Part shown: piece by piece, positions 25,524 through 33,845 of the stretch
Position numbering within the stretch: the first letter of the stretch is position 1
Layout of the letters: every line of letters begins with the position of its first letter
Assembly: GCA_905182325.1 (NCBI GenBank)
Contig: CAJJBD010000046.1
Location: 1-35,235, forward strand
Reading direction: 5' to 3'
DNA length: 35,235 nt
Source of the DNA: an uncultured Planktomarina sp.
GTDB lineage: Bacteria > Pseudomonadota > Alphaproteobacteria > Rhodobacterales > Rhodobacteraceae
Made by a program: the position numbers and the translations under genes
Notes under the pieces: generated by a model
Told to the model about the DNA's origin: nothing
The model's input: the letters and a program-made list of their open reading frames with translations, nothing else
Databases searched by the model: none

Positions 25524-27479
25524 TTAAATAGCGCGGGCGGCCATGGCTCCTTCTGCAATTGCGATATGAACCTGACGCGGAGCAACGCAATCGCCAATGA
25601 TATTATGTGGCAAGCCACGAGCCTCAACTGCGGACTGCAGCGTGGCCTCCACGAGGCCACCACGCCAATCCACAACTATATCGACATCTTGAATATCCAT
25701 TTCTTCACCTGTGTGAACTGAGCAGAGCGTTACTGTGTTCCCGACAATGGCATGAATTTCCTGTGATGGGTGCATCACAACTTTTCCCGTAAGAAAACGT
25801 TTGTAGATAGGCGCACGTACCGTTGGGGTGACCAATTCGCCTATGGCATATTCAGCAGTGACTAATGTGATGCGGTTCTGGTCCAGTAAGGCGTCGGCAG
25901 CAGACAAGGCGGCGCGCCCTCCACCTTCATCATTGATCAGAATGTGCTGTCCCGTAGGACCATCGGCAATGGCCTGCCATGGGTCAATGACAGGAATTGC
26001 ATCAGAGCCAGTCGCAATCAACAACGGTTTTGTGGGGATTGCACCCGTTGCCAAGATTAATACGTTTGTATCCAGCACTGCAACATCTTCTGGTGTAAGG
26101 CGTTGGCCCGTACGAACATGAACTTGGAGCTGGGTTAACTGGGTTTTGTACCAGTTTAGAGTTTTGTGAAATTCTCGGGTCATTGGGGCCTTAGACCAAA
26201 TTGCCAACTGGCCACCAATATCACTGGATGCCTCAAAAAGAGTTACTCTATGGCCACGTTCAGCAGCGACGCGGGCGGCTTCCAGCCCTGCAGGTCCACC
26301 ACCGATAACGGTAACGTTTTTTGGCGCATCAGTTGGCGATAGATCACCCCACGCTGCATCGCGCCCAGTCATTGGGTTGTGGATGCAACGGATTGGTTTT
26401 GAGGCCATCGCTTGCGCAATACAAAGATTGGCGCCAACGCAAGGTCGGATGTCTTGTGGGCGCCCTTCGATCAGTTTGCGTACAAGGTCAGGGTCAGATA
26501 TTTGCGCCCGAGTCATGCCAACCATGTCAGCATCACCTCGTTCGATGATGGCGTTGGCCATTGCTGGATCGATAATACGCCCCGCAGTAAAGACTGGCAC
26601 GGCAACTTGGGATTTAATGCCAGCGGCTAACGGCACGAAAAGACCATGAGGTGCGGGGGTGGGTGGCCAGTGGTCCATGCGTCCCGCACGTTCGTAATTT
26701 GTGCCGACGATGATGTTGAGATAATCGACTAACCCAGTCTGAGCTAGCAGTTTGGCAATTTCCTGCAAATCGGATTGTGTCAACCCGCCTACAACCTTTT
26801 CATCGCCAGGAAGACGCACACCTAGAATGCGGTCGCGCCCAACACCAGCACGTACAGCATCTATGGTTCGGAGTAGGAACCGCATACGATTTTCTAACGA
26901 GCCGCCGTAATCGTCGGTGCGTGTATTTGAATAGGGTGACAGAAACGCTGCTGGCAGATAGCCAAAGGCAGAAAGCAACTCAACTCCGTCAAGGTTACCT
27001 TTGCGTACCCGAACTGCAGCAGTTCCATATGCGTCAACGATCTCGTCAATTTCAGAAATGCTCATCTGTTTTGGCGTCTCACGTGAAATGCGGGACATGA
27101 TTGGGGACGGAGCAATAAGTGGGCGACCTGCACCAGTGTCTGCCACATTGGCTCCTGCATGACCAAGTTGAACCAGAAAGCGCCCATCATGGCTGTGAAT
27201 TGCATCAGCAAGCCGTTGATAACCATCTATGCAACTATCATTGCTGGCATTCAAGCCACGTCCTGCGCCAACCGAGCCAGAACGATGAACGGCCGTAGAG
27301 CCAGTGATCTGAAGCGCAGCACCGCCTCGTGCCTTGGCACGCTGATATGCGATGTAGTCATCATTGACGTAACCACCAGCCTCAAGCCCAGGGACATGGG
27401 CTGTGACCAGTACCCGATTGCGAAGTGTGAAGGGGCCAATATCGATTGGCGAAAGAAGGTGTCTATATTGTTCGGTCAT
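25524..27479 (-). CDS. Old Yellow Enzyme/TMADH-like FMN, Fe-S, FAD oxidoreductase
   Basis: This 651-residue protein has an N-terminal OYE TIM barrel (1-340; start TLRNRV at 18-23, FLVQLGHAGA at 101-110, SPYSNTRTDDYGGSLENR at 181-198, and DADMVGMTRAQISDP). An iron-sulfur loop (347-365) follows, then a C-terminal NAD/FAD domain (VIGGGPAGLEAA at 391-402). Relatives include 2,4-dienoyl-CoA reductase, trimethylamine dehydrogenase and N-methylproline or dimethylglycine demethylases. The Fe-S loop reads CVGANLC and later C365, so the second cysteine of the classic CxGCxxC motif is Ala350, a variant I recall in demethylase-like members. The ATG at 27479 follows AAGGGG. It looks GC-richer (about 55% in samples) than its neighbours, suggesting transfer. 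Substrate unknown. Confidence 0.88.
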   Translation of the reverse strand: MTEQYRHLLSPIDIGPFTLRNRVLVTAHVPGLEAGGYVNDDYIAYQRAKARGGAALQITGSTAVHRSGSVGAGRGLNASNDSCIDGYQRLADAIHSHDGRFLVQLGHAGANVADTGAGRPLIAPSPIMSRISRETPKQMSISEIDEIVDAYGTAAVRVRKGNLDGVELLSAFGYLPAAFLSPYSNTRTDDYGGSLENRMRFLLRTIDAVRAGVGRDRILGVRLPGDEKVVGGLTQSDLQEIAKLLAQTGLVDYLNIIVGTNYERAGRMDHWPPTPAPHGLFVPLAAGIKSQVAVPVFTAGRIIDPAMANAIIERGDADMVGMTRAQISDPDLVRKLIEGRPQDIRPCVGANLCIAQAMASKPIRCIHNPMTGRDAAWGDLSPTDAPKNVTVIGGGPAGLEAARVAAERGHRVTLFEASSDIGGQLAIWSKAPMTREFHKTLNWYKTQLTQLQVHVRTGQRLTPEDVAVLDTNVLILATGAIPTKPLLIATGSDAIPVIDPWQAIADGPTGQHILINDEGGGRAALSAADALLDQNRITLVTAEYAIGELVTPTVRAPIYKRFLTGKVVMHPSQEIHAIVGNTVTLCSVHTGEEMDIQDVDIVVDWRGGLVEATLQSAVEARGLPHNIIGDCVAPRQVHIAIAEGAMAARAI

Positions 27480-27575
27480 CGCGGCCCCTTGTTAGTTGCA
27501 ATTAACATTGCGTTGCGACACGACAATGGAAAGAACGAACACATCGCGTTTGGTATTTAGGTAAAGTAGTTTCTG

Positions 27576-27591
27576 GTAACCCATGCGTTAC
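27576..27591. repeat. Interrupted palindrome upstream of the flavoprotein gene
   Basis: GTAAC (27576-27580) and GTTAC (27587-27591) are complementary across six bases, about 100 nt before the flavoprotein start in the gap after the RdhA-like gene. It is a possible regulator site. Confidence 0.25.
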
Positions 27592-27672
27592 ACCCGTTTT
27601 CTTGCAAAGGCTAAAATTATTATAAATCAGGTACTTGGTCCATGGACCTACTGATAAAGACACTTTCCTAAC

Positions 27673-28659
27673 TCAATCACATCTATCGCGTGCAGAGCGT
27701 TTTGCTAATTTTTGTGCTAAGTTTATGCCCACACCAGGCCGAGACCACGGACATTCTACAATGCAAATAGCACAGCCAGAGTTTTCGGCAAAATATGGAA
27801 TGCATTTATCGAAATCTACATACCAACGTTTTTCGCCACGGACCATTTTTTTATCTGGTTCTATGGCGATTGGCGGGCACGCATCTTCACAAATTCGGCA
27901 CTTGGAGCAGAACTCATCTATCCCAAACTCACGCTTGGGTGTACTAGCGAACAGAGCGTTAGTTAGTACGGCCGACAAGCGAAAAGAGGATCCAAATTCT
28001 GGGTTAATCAATGACCCATGCTTTCCTAGCTCACCGAAACCACACTCCAATGCCGGTGGTATCATGACTAACTTTCCCGCCATCGGCCCTGTAACAGCTT
28101 CGGCATCCCATCCTTGCTCCATCAGCCAAGCAGTAATTTTTTTAGCAGCGGCGGCTGCCCGTCCATACTGGCGTACCACCTCAATACCAGCACGAAACTC
28201 AGGTGCGTGTTTTAATTCCTCGTAATCATGATGTACTCCCATCATTATTACTGTTTTGAATTCAGTCTTTTGGCCTTCAAAAAACCATTTGGGGTTCATT
28301 GCTGTGGCTCCAACCATCTCACAGTCACCAGCTTCCACAAATTGATTAAGAGAAGAGGTCCACTCATCTGGAGATTGAACTAAAGCTACCGGATTTACGT
28401 CGGGCAAAACAGAATCAAGAACAACCTTTCGCTTAGCTCGCTCAGTCACCATCTCTGGACTGTCTGGCTGGCACATGTAGAACCATTTTTGTACATCACC
28501 GAAAGCAATGTCATCAGGGTCAGGGGCCCAAAATACGAGTTCTGGCCGACGCTGCTGGGTCTCCCCGACCCCATTTATCGCATTCCCTGTCACATCGGGG
28601 AGGCGCGCAACCATTTCTGGGTTAGGATTGAAGGGACGGTATTTATTAAGTTTAGCCAT
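27673..28659 (-). CDS. Reductive-dehalogenase-like corrinoid/4Fe-4S protein (soluble)
   Basis: This 328-residue protein resembles the catalytic part of RdhA reductive dehalogenases, which use a corrinoid and two [4Fe-4S] clusters to remove halogens. The B12-domain signature is ECGFGELGKHGSLINPEFGS (206-225) with RLSAVLTN after it. Cluster one is C251, C254, C257, C261-Pro; cluster two is C286, C296, C299, C303-Pro. Thus all eight ligands are present. There is no Tat signal, no adjacent RdhB anchor and no fused reductase domain as in NpRdhA. QueG-type epoxyqueuosine reductase is a relative, but the GELGKHG and W-Y-V-D-F-D-K-C pattern favours RdhA. I start at ATG 28659; a TTG at 28692 is possible. 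Dehalogenation itself is inferred. Confidence 0.78.
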   Translation of the reverse strand: MAKLNKYRPFNPNPEMVARLPDVTGNAINGVGETQQRRPELVFWAPDPDDIAFGDVQKWFYMCQPDSPEMVTERAKRKVVLDSVLPDVNPVALVQSPDEWTSSLNQFVEAGDCEMVGATAMNPKWFFEGQKTEFKTVIMMGVHHDYEELKHAPEFRAGIEVVRQYGRAAAAAKKITAWLMEQGWDAEAVTGPMAGKLVMIPPALECGFGELGKHGSLINPEFGSSFRLSAVLTNALFASTPKREFGIDEFCSKCRICEDACPPIAIEPDKKMVRGEKRWYVDFDKCIPYFAENSGCAICIVECPWSRPGVGINLAQKLAKRSARDRCD

Positions 28660-28842
28660 GATTTCATAATCATACGAATGTTGTTGTCGCAATACAACTT
28701 ACTCTTAGGCTGCCATTGCCTTAATACACTGGAACTTTCACCCCAATTAAAATCCATCTCCATATTTTCCACCAACACCTTCTGTGCACCAACGCCCAAC
28801 TGGGTCAATAATATCTGCAGGACACTAAAACGGCGTATCTCA

Positions 28843-29016
28843 TTACACGTTTATTTCATCTTCTAATTTAATGCGATTTTTCTGACCACAGTTTGGGCAG
28901 TGAAAATCTCTTTTCTCAATATCAAAATTTTTTGCCATAGACGCGTACGTCCAATAAAATTTGCATTCTGAACAAGTGATGTGAAATAGATACTCAAGAT
29001 GTGCGGTGAAACTCAT
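28843..29016 (-). CDS. 57-residue zinc-ribbon protein
   Basis: This small ORF starts at ATG 29016. It has two CxxC knuckles, CSEC at residues 15-18 and CPNC at 40-43, separated by 21 residues. That spacing fits a treble-clef or zinc-ribbon fold, and the chain ends in an acidic tail. I recall similar tiny zinc-ribbon proteins in marine phages and alphaproteobacteria, but cannot assign a function. It lies upstream of, and in the same direction as, the RdhA-like gene (183 nt away). The upstream gap 29017-29338 is AT-rich and shows no gene. Confidence 0.6.
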   Translation of the reverse strand: MSFTAHLEYLFHITCSECKFYWTYASMAKNFDIEKRDFHCPNCGQKNRIKLEDEINV

Positions 29017-29338
29017 TTTCAAACTCCCAGAAACACTAAGTTAATAAAAAATCAAACATTGGATGGGCCTTAACTTTGGTCAGCTTTTTCATATATAGTA
29101 AAAAAACCCTTATCCCAACTCATATTACTAGCGTAACAGGGACTTCTAATCTGATAAATGGGGGTAATACGGCGGATGGTCCAGAAACTGAGGAATTGGA
29201 CTGAGCGTTGATCAGTTTACAAGTTTTGAATGCGGTCTTAATCACTAAAATTTAAGCGCTAGCTACAGTTTTTGTGCCACCAGGGTGCCTTTTAAAGCCC
29301 ATAAAGATTTATTAATATCAGCTAACTAATTGATTTAA

Positions 29339-29414
29339 TGGTGAGCCCTACAGGATTTGAACCTGTGACCCACTGATTAAAAGTCAGTTGCTCTACCAAC
29401 TGAGCTAAGGGCCC
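29339..29414 (-). tRNA. tRNA-Lys (anticodon UUU)
   Basis: A complete cloverleaf can be drawn on the minus strand. The seven-pair acceptor stem is GGGCCCT with AGGGCTC (one G-U pair). The D-arm is GCTCAGTTGGTAGAGC, the anticodon arm ACTGA-CTTTTAA-TCAGT gives anticodon TTT, and the T-arm is ACAGG-TTCAAAT-CCTGT. Discriminator A and an encoded CCA lie at 29339-29342. Confidence 0.98.
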
Positions 29415-29508
29415 ACTAAATCGGTTTTTAGAAAGGGTAACGGTCGGGGTCAAGAGCTTATCTGAGCTTATACTAGATTCCTTATACTTTGACCGATATA
29501 CGGCCTAA

Positions 29509-30330
29509 ATGGACCAACAGATACCTTTCATGAAGATGCATGGGCTCGGCAATGACTTTGTTGTTATCGATTCTCGTAATTGTATGCAAAAAATTTATCC
29601 TGAACTGGTACGGGCCCTAGGAGACCGTCACCGCGGTATTGGATTTGACCAACTTGCGCTAATTAGTGATTCTCCTGATGCTGATGTTGCCCTAAAATTT
29701 TTTAATAATGACGGCTCAACTTCTGGAGCTTGCGGAAATGCAACCCGCTGTGTGGCACGTTATGAAATGGATCGCCTTAGTGTAGATAGGCTAACCCTGA
29801 CAACAGAGCGAGGTATTCTTTTTGCTCATACTACTAATAATACGGTGAGCGTTAATATGGGACATCCGTTATTAGCTTGGAATGAGATTCCGTTAGCAAA
29901 GAAAATGGACACATTACATCTGCCACTGAATGGAAGCCCAACGGCCACAGGAATGGGTAACCCACATTGCACATTTTTTGTTGAAAATGCTGAACTCGTC
30001 AACTTAGAAAAGCTAGCCCCAGACATTGAAACCAACCCCTTATTTCCCGAGCGAACTAATGTGCAATTTGCTCATAAAATTTCAAAAGATCATTTGCGTG
30101 CGCGAGTATGGGAGCGCGGAGTAGGAGTTACTTTGGCGTCGGGTTCCTCCTCTTGCGCCGTTGCGGTTGCATCAGCGCGGCTAGGCTTAACCGAGCGTAA
30201 GGTTCAAATTGATCTAGATGGTGGCACCATTTACGTCGATTGGCGTAACGATGGAGTTTGGATGTCAGGTGATACTTTGCACGTATTCAATGGGACGCTC
30301 ACTACACAATTTTTAAAGAGCCTAAAATGA
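29509..30330 (+). CDS. dapF: Diaminopimelate epimerase
   Basis: DapF interconverts LL- and meso-diaminopimelate without cofactor, using two cysteines. The 273-residue protein has MKMHGLGNDFVVID at the N-terminus. The first catalytic Cys is in SGACGNATRC (Cys75) and the second in ASGSSSCAVA (Cys216). GNPHCTFF and FDQLALI fit the family. The second site usually reads ACGTGACA, so this is a slightly divergent but complete enzyme. Its stop overlaps the start of mtaB in an ATGA (30327-30330). Confidence 0.96.
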   Translation: MDQQIPFMKMHGLGNDFVVIDSRNCMQKIYPELVRALGDRHRGIGFDQLALISDSPDADVALKFFNNDGSTSGACGNATRCVARYEMDRLSVDRLTLTTERGILFAHTTNNTVSVNMGHPLLAWNEIPLAKKMDTLHLPLNGSPTATGMGNPHCTFFVENAELVNLEKLAPDIETNPLFPERTNVQFAHKISKDHLRARVWERGVGVTLASGSSSCAVAVASARLGLTERKVQIDLDGGTIYVDWRNDGVWMSGDTLHVFNGTLTTQFLKSLK

Positions 30331-31583
30331 CTAAGCCCATCTTTTCTAATCACGGTTGTCGACTAAATATGTATGAGACTGAGGCCATGAGGGACTTAGC
30401 ACATAAGGCAGAGCTGAATAATGCGGTTGTTGTTAATACCTGTGCGGTCACAGCAGAAGCTGTCCGCAAAGCAAAACAAGATATCCGAAAACTTCGCCGA
30501 AAACACCCAGACTCAAAACTTATTGTGACTGGGTGTGCGGCGCAGGTAGAGCCTAAAACATTTTCCAAAATGGCAGAAGTTGATTTAGTAATTGGCAATA
30601 CAGAAAAGATGAAATCTTCGACGTGGGCCAATCTTGCAGATGACTTTGGAACAGAGCCAGTTCAGGTAGACGATATCATGTCAGTCACCGAGACCGCTGG
30701 GCATTTAATTGACGGCTTTGGTACTCGTAGCAGAGCTTATGTACAAGTTCAAAACGGATGTGACCATCGATGCACCTTTTGTATAATTCCATTTGGTCGT
30801 GGAAATTCCCGCTCTGTTCCAGCCGGCGTGGTGGTCGATCAAATTAAACGGTTAGTGGGTAAGGGCTATGCTGAAATTGTTTTAACAGGTGTAGACATGA
30901 CTAGCTGGGGTGCAGACCTTCCGGCAACTCCAAAATTGGGCGAGTTAGTCCTACGCATCCTAAAGCTTGTGCCCGATTTGCCAAGATTGAGGATAAGTTC
31001 AATCGATTCAATCGAAGTTGACCCAAGCCTAATGCAGGCAATTGCAACCGAGCCAAGGTTAATGCCACATCTTCATCTGTCACTTCAACATGGTGATGAC
31101 TTAATTCTTAAACGTATGAAGCGTCGCCATCTACGCGACGATTCCATACGTTTTACGGAAGAAGTTCTACAACTCCGTCCAGAAATGACATTTGGTGCAG
31201 ATATTATTGCTGGCTTTCCTACGGAAACAGAAGCACATTTTGAGAGCTCATTAACATTGGTTAAGGAATGCAATCTCACATGGCTGCATGTCTTTCCTTA
31301 TTCAGTGCGCTCGCAAACCCCTGCCGCACGCATGCCGCAGGTAAATGGCCGTGATATCAAAGTCCGGGCGGCTCAGCTTCGGGCAGTAGGCCAATTACAA
31401 GTAGAGAAACACCTCTCTGCCCAAGTTGGCCAACCCCATGCTGTTTTGATGGAAAGTCAATACATGGGTCGCACACCACAATTCGCCGAAGTAACATTTT
31501 CTGAAGCTCAGCTAGAAGGTAAGATTATAAAAACTGAAATTACTTCTGCCTCTTCCAAACAATTGCAAGGGCGTGCAGCTTGA
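30327..31583 (+). CDS. mtaB: tRNA (N6-threonylcarbamoyladenosine-37) methylthiotransferase MtaB
   Basis: MtaB is a radical-SAM enzyme that adds a methylthio group to t6A37 of tRNAs reading ANN codons. The 418-residue protein has an N-terminal UPF0004 domain, where Cys11, Cys39 and Cys70 bind the auxiliary cluster. The radical-SAM motif is C145-x3-C149-x2-C152 in NGCDHRCTFC. LTGVDMTSWGADL, HLHLSLQHGDDLILKRMKRRH and GADIIAGFPTETE follow, and a C-terminal TRAM-like region ends it. The ATGA overlap with dapF suggests coupled translation. The GST gene follows with a similar overlap. Confidence 0.94.
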   Translation: MTKPIFSNHGCRLNMYETEAMRDLAHKAELNNAVVVNTCAVTAEAVRKAKQDIRKLRRKHPDSKLIVTGCAAQVEPKTFSKMAEVDLVIGNTEKMKSSTWANLADDFGTEPVQVDDIMSVTETAGHLIDGFGTRSRAYVQVQNGCDHRCTFCIIPFGRGNSRSVPAGVVVDQIKRLVGKGYAEIVLTGVDMTSWGADLPATPKLGELVLRILKLVPDLPRLRISSIDSIEVDPSLMQAIATEPRLMPHLHLSLQHGDDLILKRMKRRHLRDDSIRFTEEVLQLRPEMTFGADIIAGFPTETEAHFESSLTLVKECNLTWLHVFPYSVRSQTPAARMPQVNGRDIKVRAAQLRAVGQLQVEKHLSAQVGQPHAVLMESQYMGRTPQFAEVTFSEAQLEGKIIKTEITSASSKQLQGRAA

Positions 31584-32224
31584 CTGGCTCTATGCCAATT
31601 TTATATAGCTTTCGACGTTGTCCCTATGCCATGCGCGCACGACTGGCGATCTACGTCTCAGGTCTTCGAGTAGAGCTAAGAGAAATCATGTTACGGGATA
31701 AGGCACCAGAATTTTTATTATCCTCACCCAAGGCGACCGTGCCAGTTTTAATCACCAACAAAGAGGTAATCGAAGAAAGTTTTGACATTATGGTTTGGTG
31801 TCTGAAACAGTCAGACCCAGAGCACTGGCTAGCTATGCCAGACGAGGGGTATGAGTGGATCTTAAGAAGTGATGGGCCTTTTAAAGAAGCCTTGGATCAC
31901 ACAAAATACTCCGTAAGATTTCCAGATTTGGATCCAAAATTAGAGCAAGCCAAGGCCCTTAAGTTTTTGACAGATTTAAATCTACAAATAGGAAACTCTA
32001 ATTGGGTTTTTGGCGAAGGCTGCTCATTAGCTGACATGGCCCTACTACCCTTTATCAGGCAATTTTCAAATATAGATAAAAACTGGTTTTATGGACAGAA
32101 TTTGTCAAACGTATACAGATGGCTTGATCACTTTTTAAGGACAGATATTTTCATAAAAATCATGAAAAAATACAATATGTGGAGCGTTGGAAACCCACCA
32201 GTTATATTTTCAAGAGCTGGTTAA
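31580..32224 (+). CDS. Glutathione S-transferase family protein
   Basis: This 214-residue protein has a thioredoxin-fold N-terminal domain with ILYSFRRCPYAMRARLAI and SPKATVPVLI (the cis-Pro that binds glutathione). ESFDIMVW follows, and a helical C-terminal domain contains SLADMALLPFIRQF. This is the bacterial GST type with a Cys-Pro-Tyr-Ala motif. The start could be TTG 31580, which overlaps the mtaB stop (TTGA) eight bases after AAGGG, or ATG 31592, which lacks a ribosome-binding site; I favour TTG. It completes the dapF-mtaB-GST unit. The stop abuts the convergent LacI-type gene (32225), so no terminator separates them. Confidence 0.88.
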   Translation: MTGSMPILYSFRRCPYAMRARLAIYVSGLRVELREIMLRDKAPEFLLSSPKATVPVLITNKEVIEESFDIMVWCLKQSDPEHWLAMPDEGYEWILRSDGPFKEALDHTKYSVRFPDLDPKLEQAKALKFLTDLNLQIGNSNWVFGEGCSLADMALLPFIRQFSNIDKNWFYGQNLSNVYRWLDHFLRTDIFIKIMKKYNMWSVGNPPVIFSRAG

Positions 32225-33247
32225 TCATTTTCGAAGCAGGGTATCGCCAAATGCTATTTTAGGTGAGAGCTCAACAATATTTTCTAGGGGTAAGTCTGAA
32301 AGACCATTACGTGATGCAATAATCTGGGCAGCTTTTTTACCTATCTCAAACCTACAACTATCCATTGTGGCTAGCTGCAGTGGTAGGCCATCGATAAGCT
32401 CAACTTTATTAAAACCTGCCAGTCCTATTTGTCTTGGTATTTCAATGTCCTGATCCCATAGATGAAGCAAACCGCCAGCACCAATCATATCATTTGAGTA
32501 ATAGATAAAATCTAATTCAGGCGAGCGCTTTAGAATTGATTTTGTCATCTGCCGGCCCTTTGCTAGAGCGGAGCCTCCTGAATAGAATTCACTATCCATA
32601 ATTTCAACACCCTGCTTTGCCAGTGCCTGAATAAAGCCCTCAAATCGTTTTCTAGCTCGGTGGTCAAGAGGCATTTGAGTGCCCATAAAGCCAATGTTTT
32701 GGTAGCCAGATTTCAAAATCGCTTCCGCCATTTTTCTGCCAGCACGCCGGTGTGAGATACCGACCATGGCGTCGATTGGATCTCCGTCGATATCCATTAT
32801 TTGTACTACTGGAATACCTGAGTTTTCTAACATTACGCGAGATGCGTCAGATTGCTCAAGACCCGCGATAATGATGCCAGACGGGCGCCAAGACAGCATC
32901 TCGTATAAAACTTTTTCTTCTCGGTCTGGGAGGTAATTGGTTATCCCAACAACGGGTTGTAAGCCAGTTTCATCCAGCGCTTCTGATATTCCAGTCATCA
33001 CTTCTGGAAACACCATATTCGACATAGACGGAATAACCACCGCCACTAAGTTAACGCGTTGAGAGGCAAGGGCACCCGCAATTTTATTTGGTACGTAACC
33101 CAAAGATTTAGTTGCATCTAAAACTTTGGCGCGGGTCGTGGCTGACACATCACCTTTGTTTCGCAAAACACGGCTTACGGTCATTTCAGAAACGCCAGAA
33201 GCCTCAGATACATCTCGCAAAGTCAGGGGTTGTTTTCGTCGTGTCAC
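32225..33247 (-). CDS. LacI-family transcriptional regulator
   Basis: This 340-residue protein has an N-terminal helix-turn-helix (LTLRDVSEASGVSEMTVSRV, about 8-27) and the hinge GYVPNKIAGALAS. A periplasmic-binding-like sugar domain (about 60-335) follows, starting NLVAVVIPSMSNMVFPEV. It resembles the GntR (gluconate) branch of LacI regulators. The start is GTG 33247. No sugar transport or catabolic operon lies beside it in the window, so its targets are elsewhere, or next to it in an ancestral arrangement now lost. The 219-nt gap upstream is AT-rich and may hold its own operator. Confidence 0.92.
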   Translation of the reverse strand: MTRRKQPLTLRDVSEASGVSEMTVSRVLRNKGDVSATTRAKVLDATKSLGYVPNKIAGALASQRVNLVAVVIPSMSNMVFPEVMTGISEALDETGLQPVVGITNYLPDREEKVLYEMLSWRPSGIIIAGLEQSDASRVMLENSGIPVVQIMDIDGDPIDAMVGISHRRAGRKMAEAILKSGYQNIGFMGTQMPLDHRARKRFEGFIQALAKQGVEIMDSEFYSGGSALAKGRQMTKSILKRSPELDFIYYSNDMIGAGGLLHLWDQDIEIPRQIGLAGFNKVELIDGLPLQLATMDSCRFEIGKKAAQIIASRNGLSDLPLENIVELSPKIAFGDTLLRK

Positions 33248-33466
33248 GTTTTAATCCACACTTCTTTAAAATTTATAGAGCTAAAAAAATTGTCTATTAC
33301 TCAATAAATGTAATACCACATAAGAAGACAAATAAGAAAGCCACTTACTAATGTATACTCACGACACGACAAGTTCTCCAAAAGTATTATCAGCCAATAG
33401 ATACATAATTAAAATTACGAGGCCAAAGCCACTAAGACTGATGTTAGGTTTGTGGGAGACAGTATT

Positions 33467-33628
33467 GTGAAAAAAAAATTACTATTGTTAATTATAGTTT
33501 TTTACTCATCGACAGCAATGGCACAAGAAGCACCCACGTGTCCCAATGGGGGCTCTGACCCTAGCCTTTTTTGCTTACCAGGAATGACTTGGGACAATGA
33601 AGCAAAAAGATGCGTTGCTTTGGTCTGA
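33467..33628 (+). CDS. 53-residue secreted protein with three cysteines
   Basis: This tiny ORF starts at GTG 33467, eight bases after GGGAGA. It encodes a lysine-led signal peptide (MKKKLLLLIIVFYSSTAMAQ, cleavage likely after AMA). The short mature part has cysteines at residues 25, 37 and 49 and the phrase CLPGMTWDNEAKRCV. That pattern recalls small exported proteins with C-x-x-G-x-x-W-D-x(4-5)-C repeats. Function unknown. An opposing ORF exists across it but lacks protein character. The flanking 33629-33845 shows nothing I recognise. Confidence 0.6.
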   Translation: MKKKLLLLIIVFYSSTAMAQEAPTCPNGGSDPSLFCLPGMTWDNEAKRCVALV

Positions 33629-33845
33629 CCACAAAAACGGGTCACGTGCATCATGCAAAATATTTCTGTCGCGATAGTACTCCGTTTGCTGTCAACGCGT
33701 ACAAGCATGACGAAAGATAGTTGCTATATTTTCAAACGAGTTTTGATTGATTGGGACTAGCTTTATTCAACTAGCTAAATCATTTTAAAGACCACAGCAT
33801 TGGACTGACTGGTAAGGACTTCCACAAAGTAACATAAATAACATA

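Noticed and set aside
27635-28225. 196-codon plus-strand frame inside the RdhA-like gene
   Set aside because: It runs antisense to a protein with two intact 4Fe-4S motifs, and the translation shows no recognisable features.
29339-29414. tRNA-Lys as an attachment site for an integrated element
   Set aside because: No integrase gene or second copy of the tRNA 3' end was seen in the window.
33502-33708. 68-codon minus-strand frame across the small secreted protein
   Set aside because: The plus-strand frame has a signal peptide, ribosome-binding site and ordered cysteines. The minus frame has none of these.
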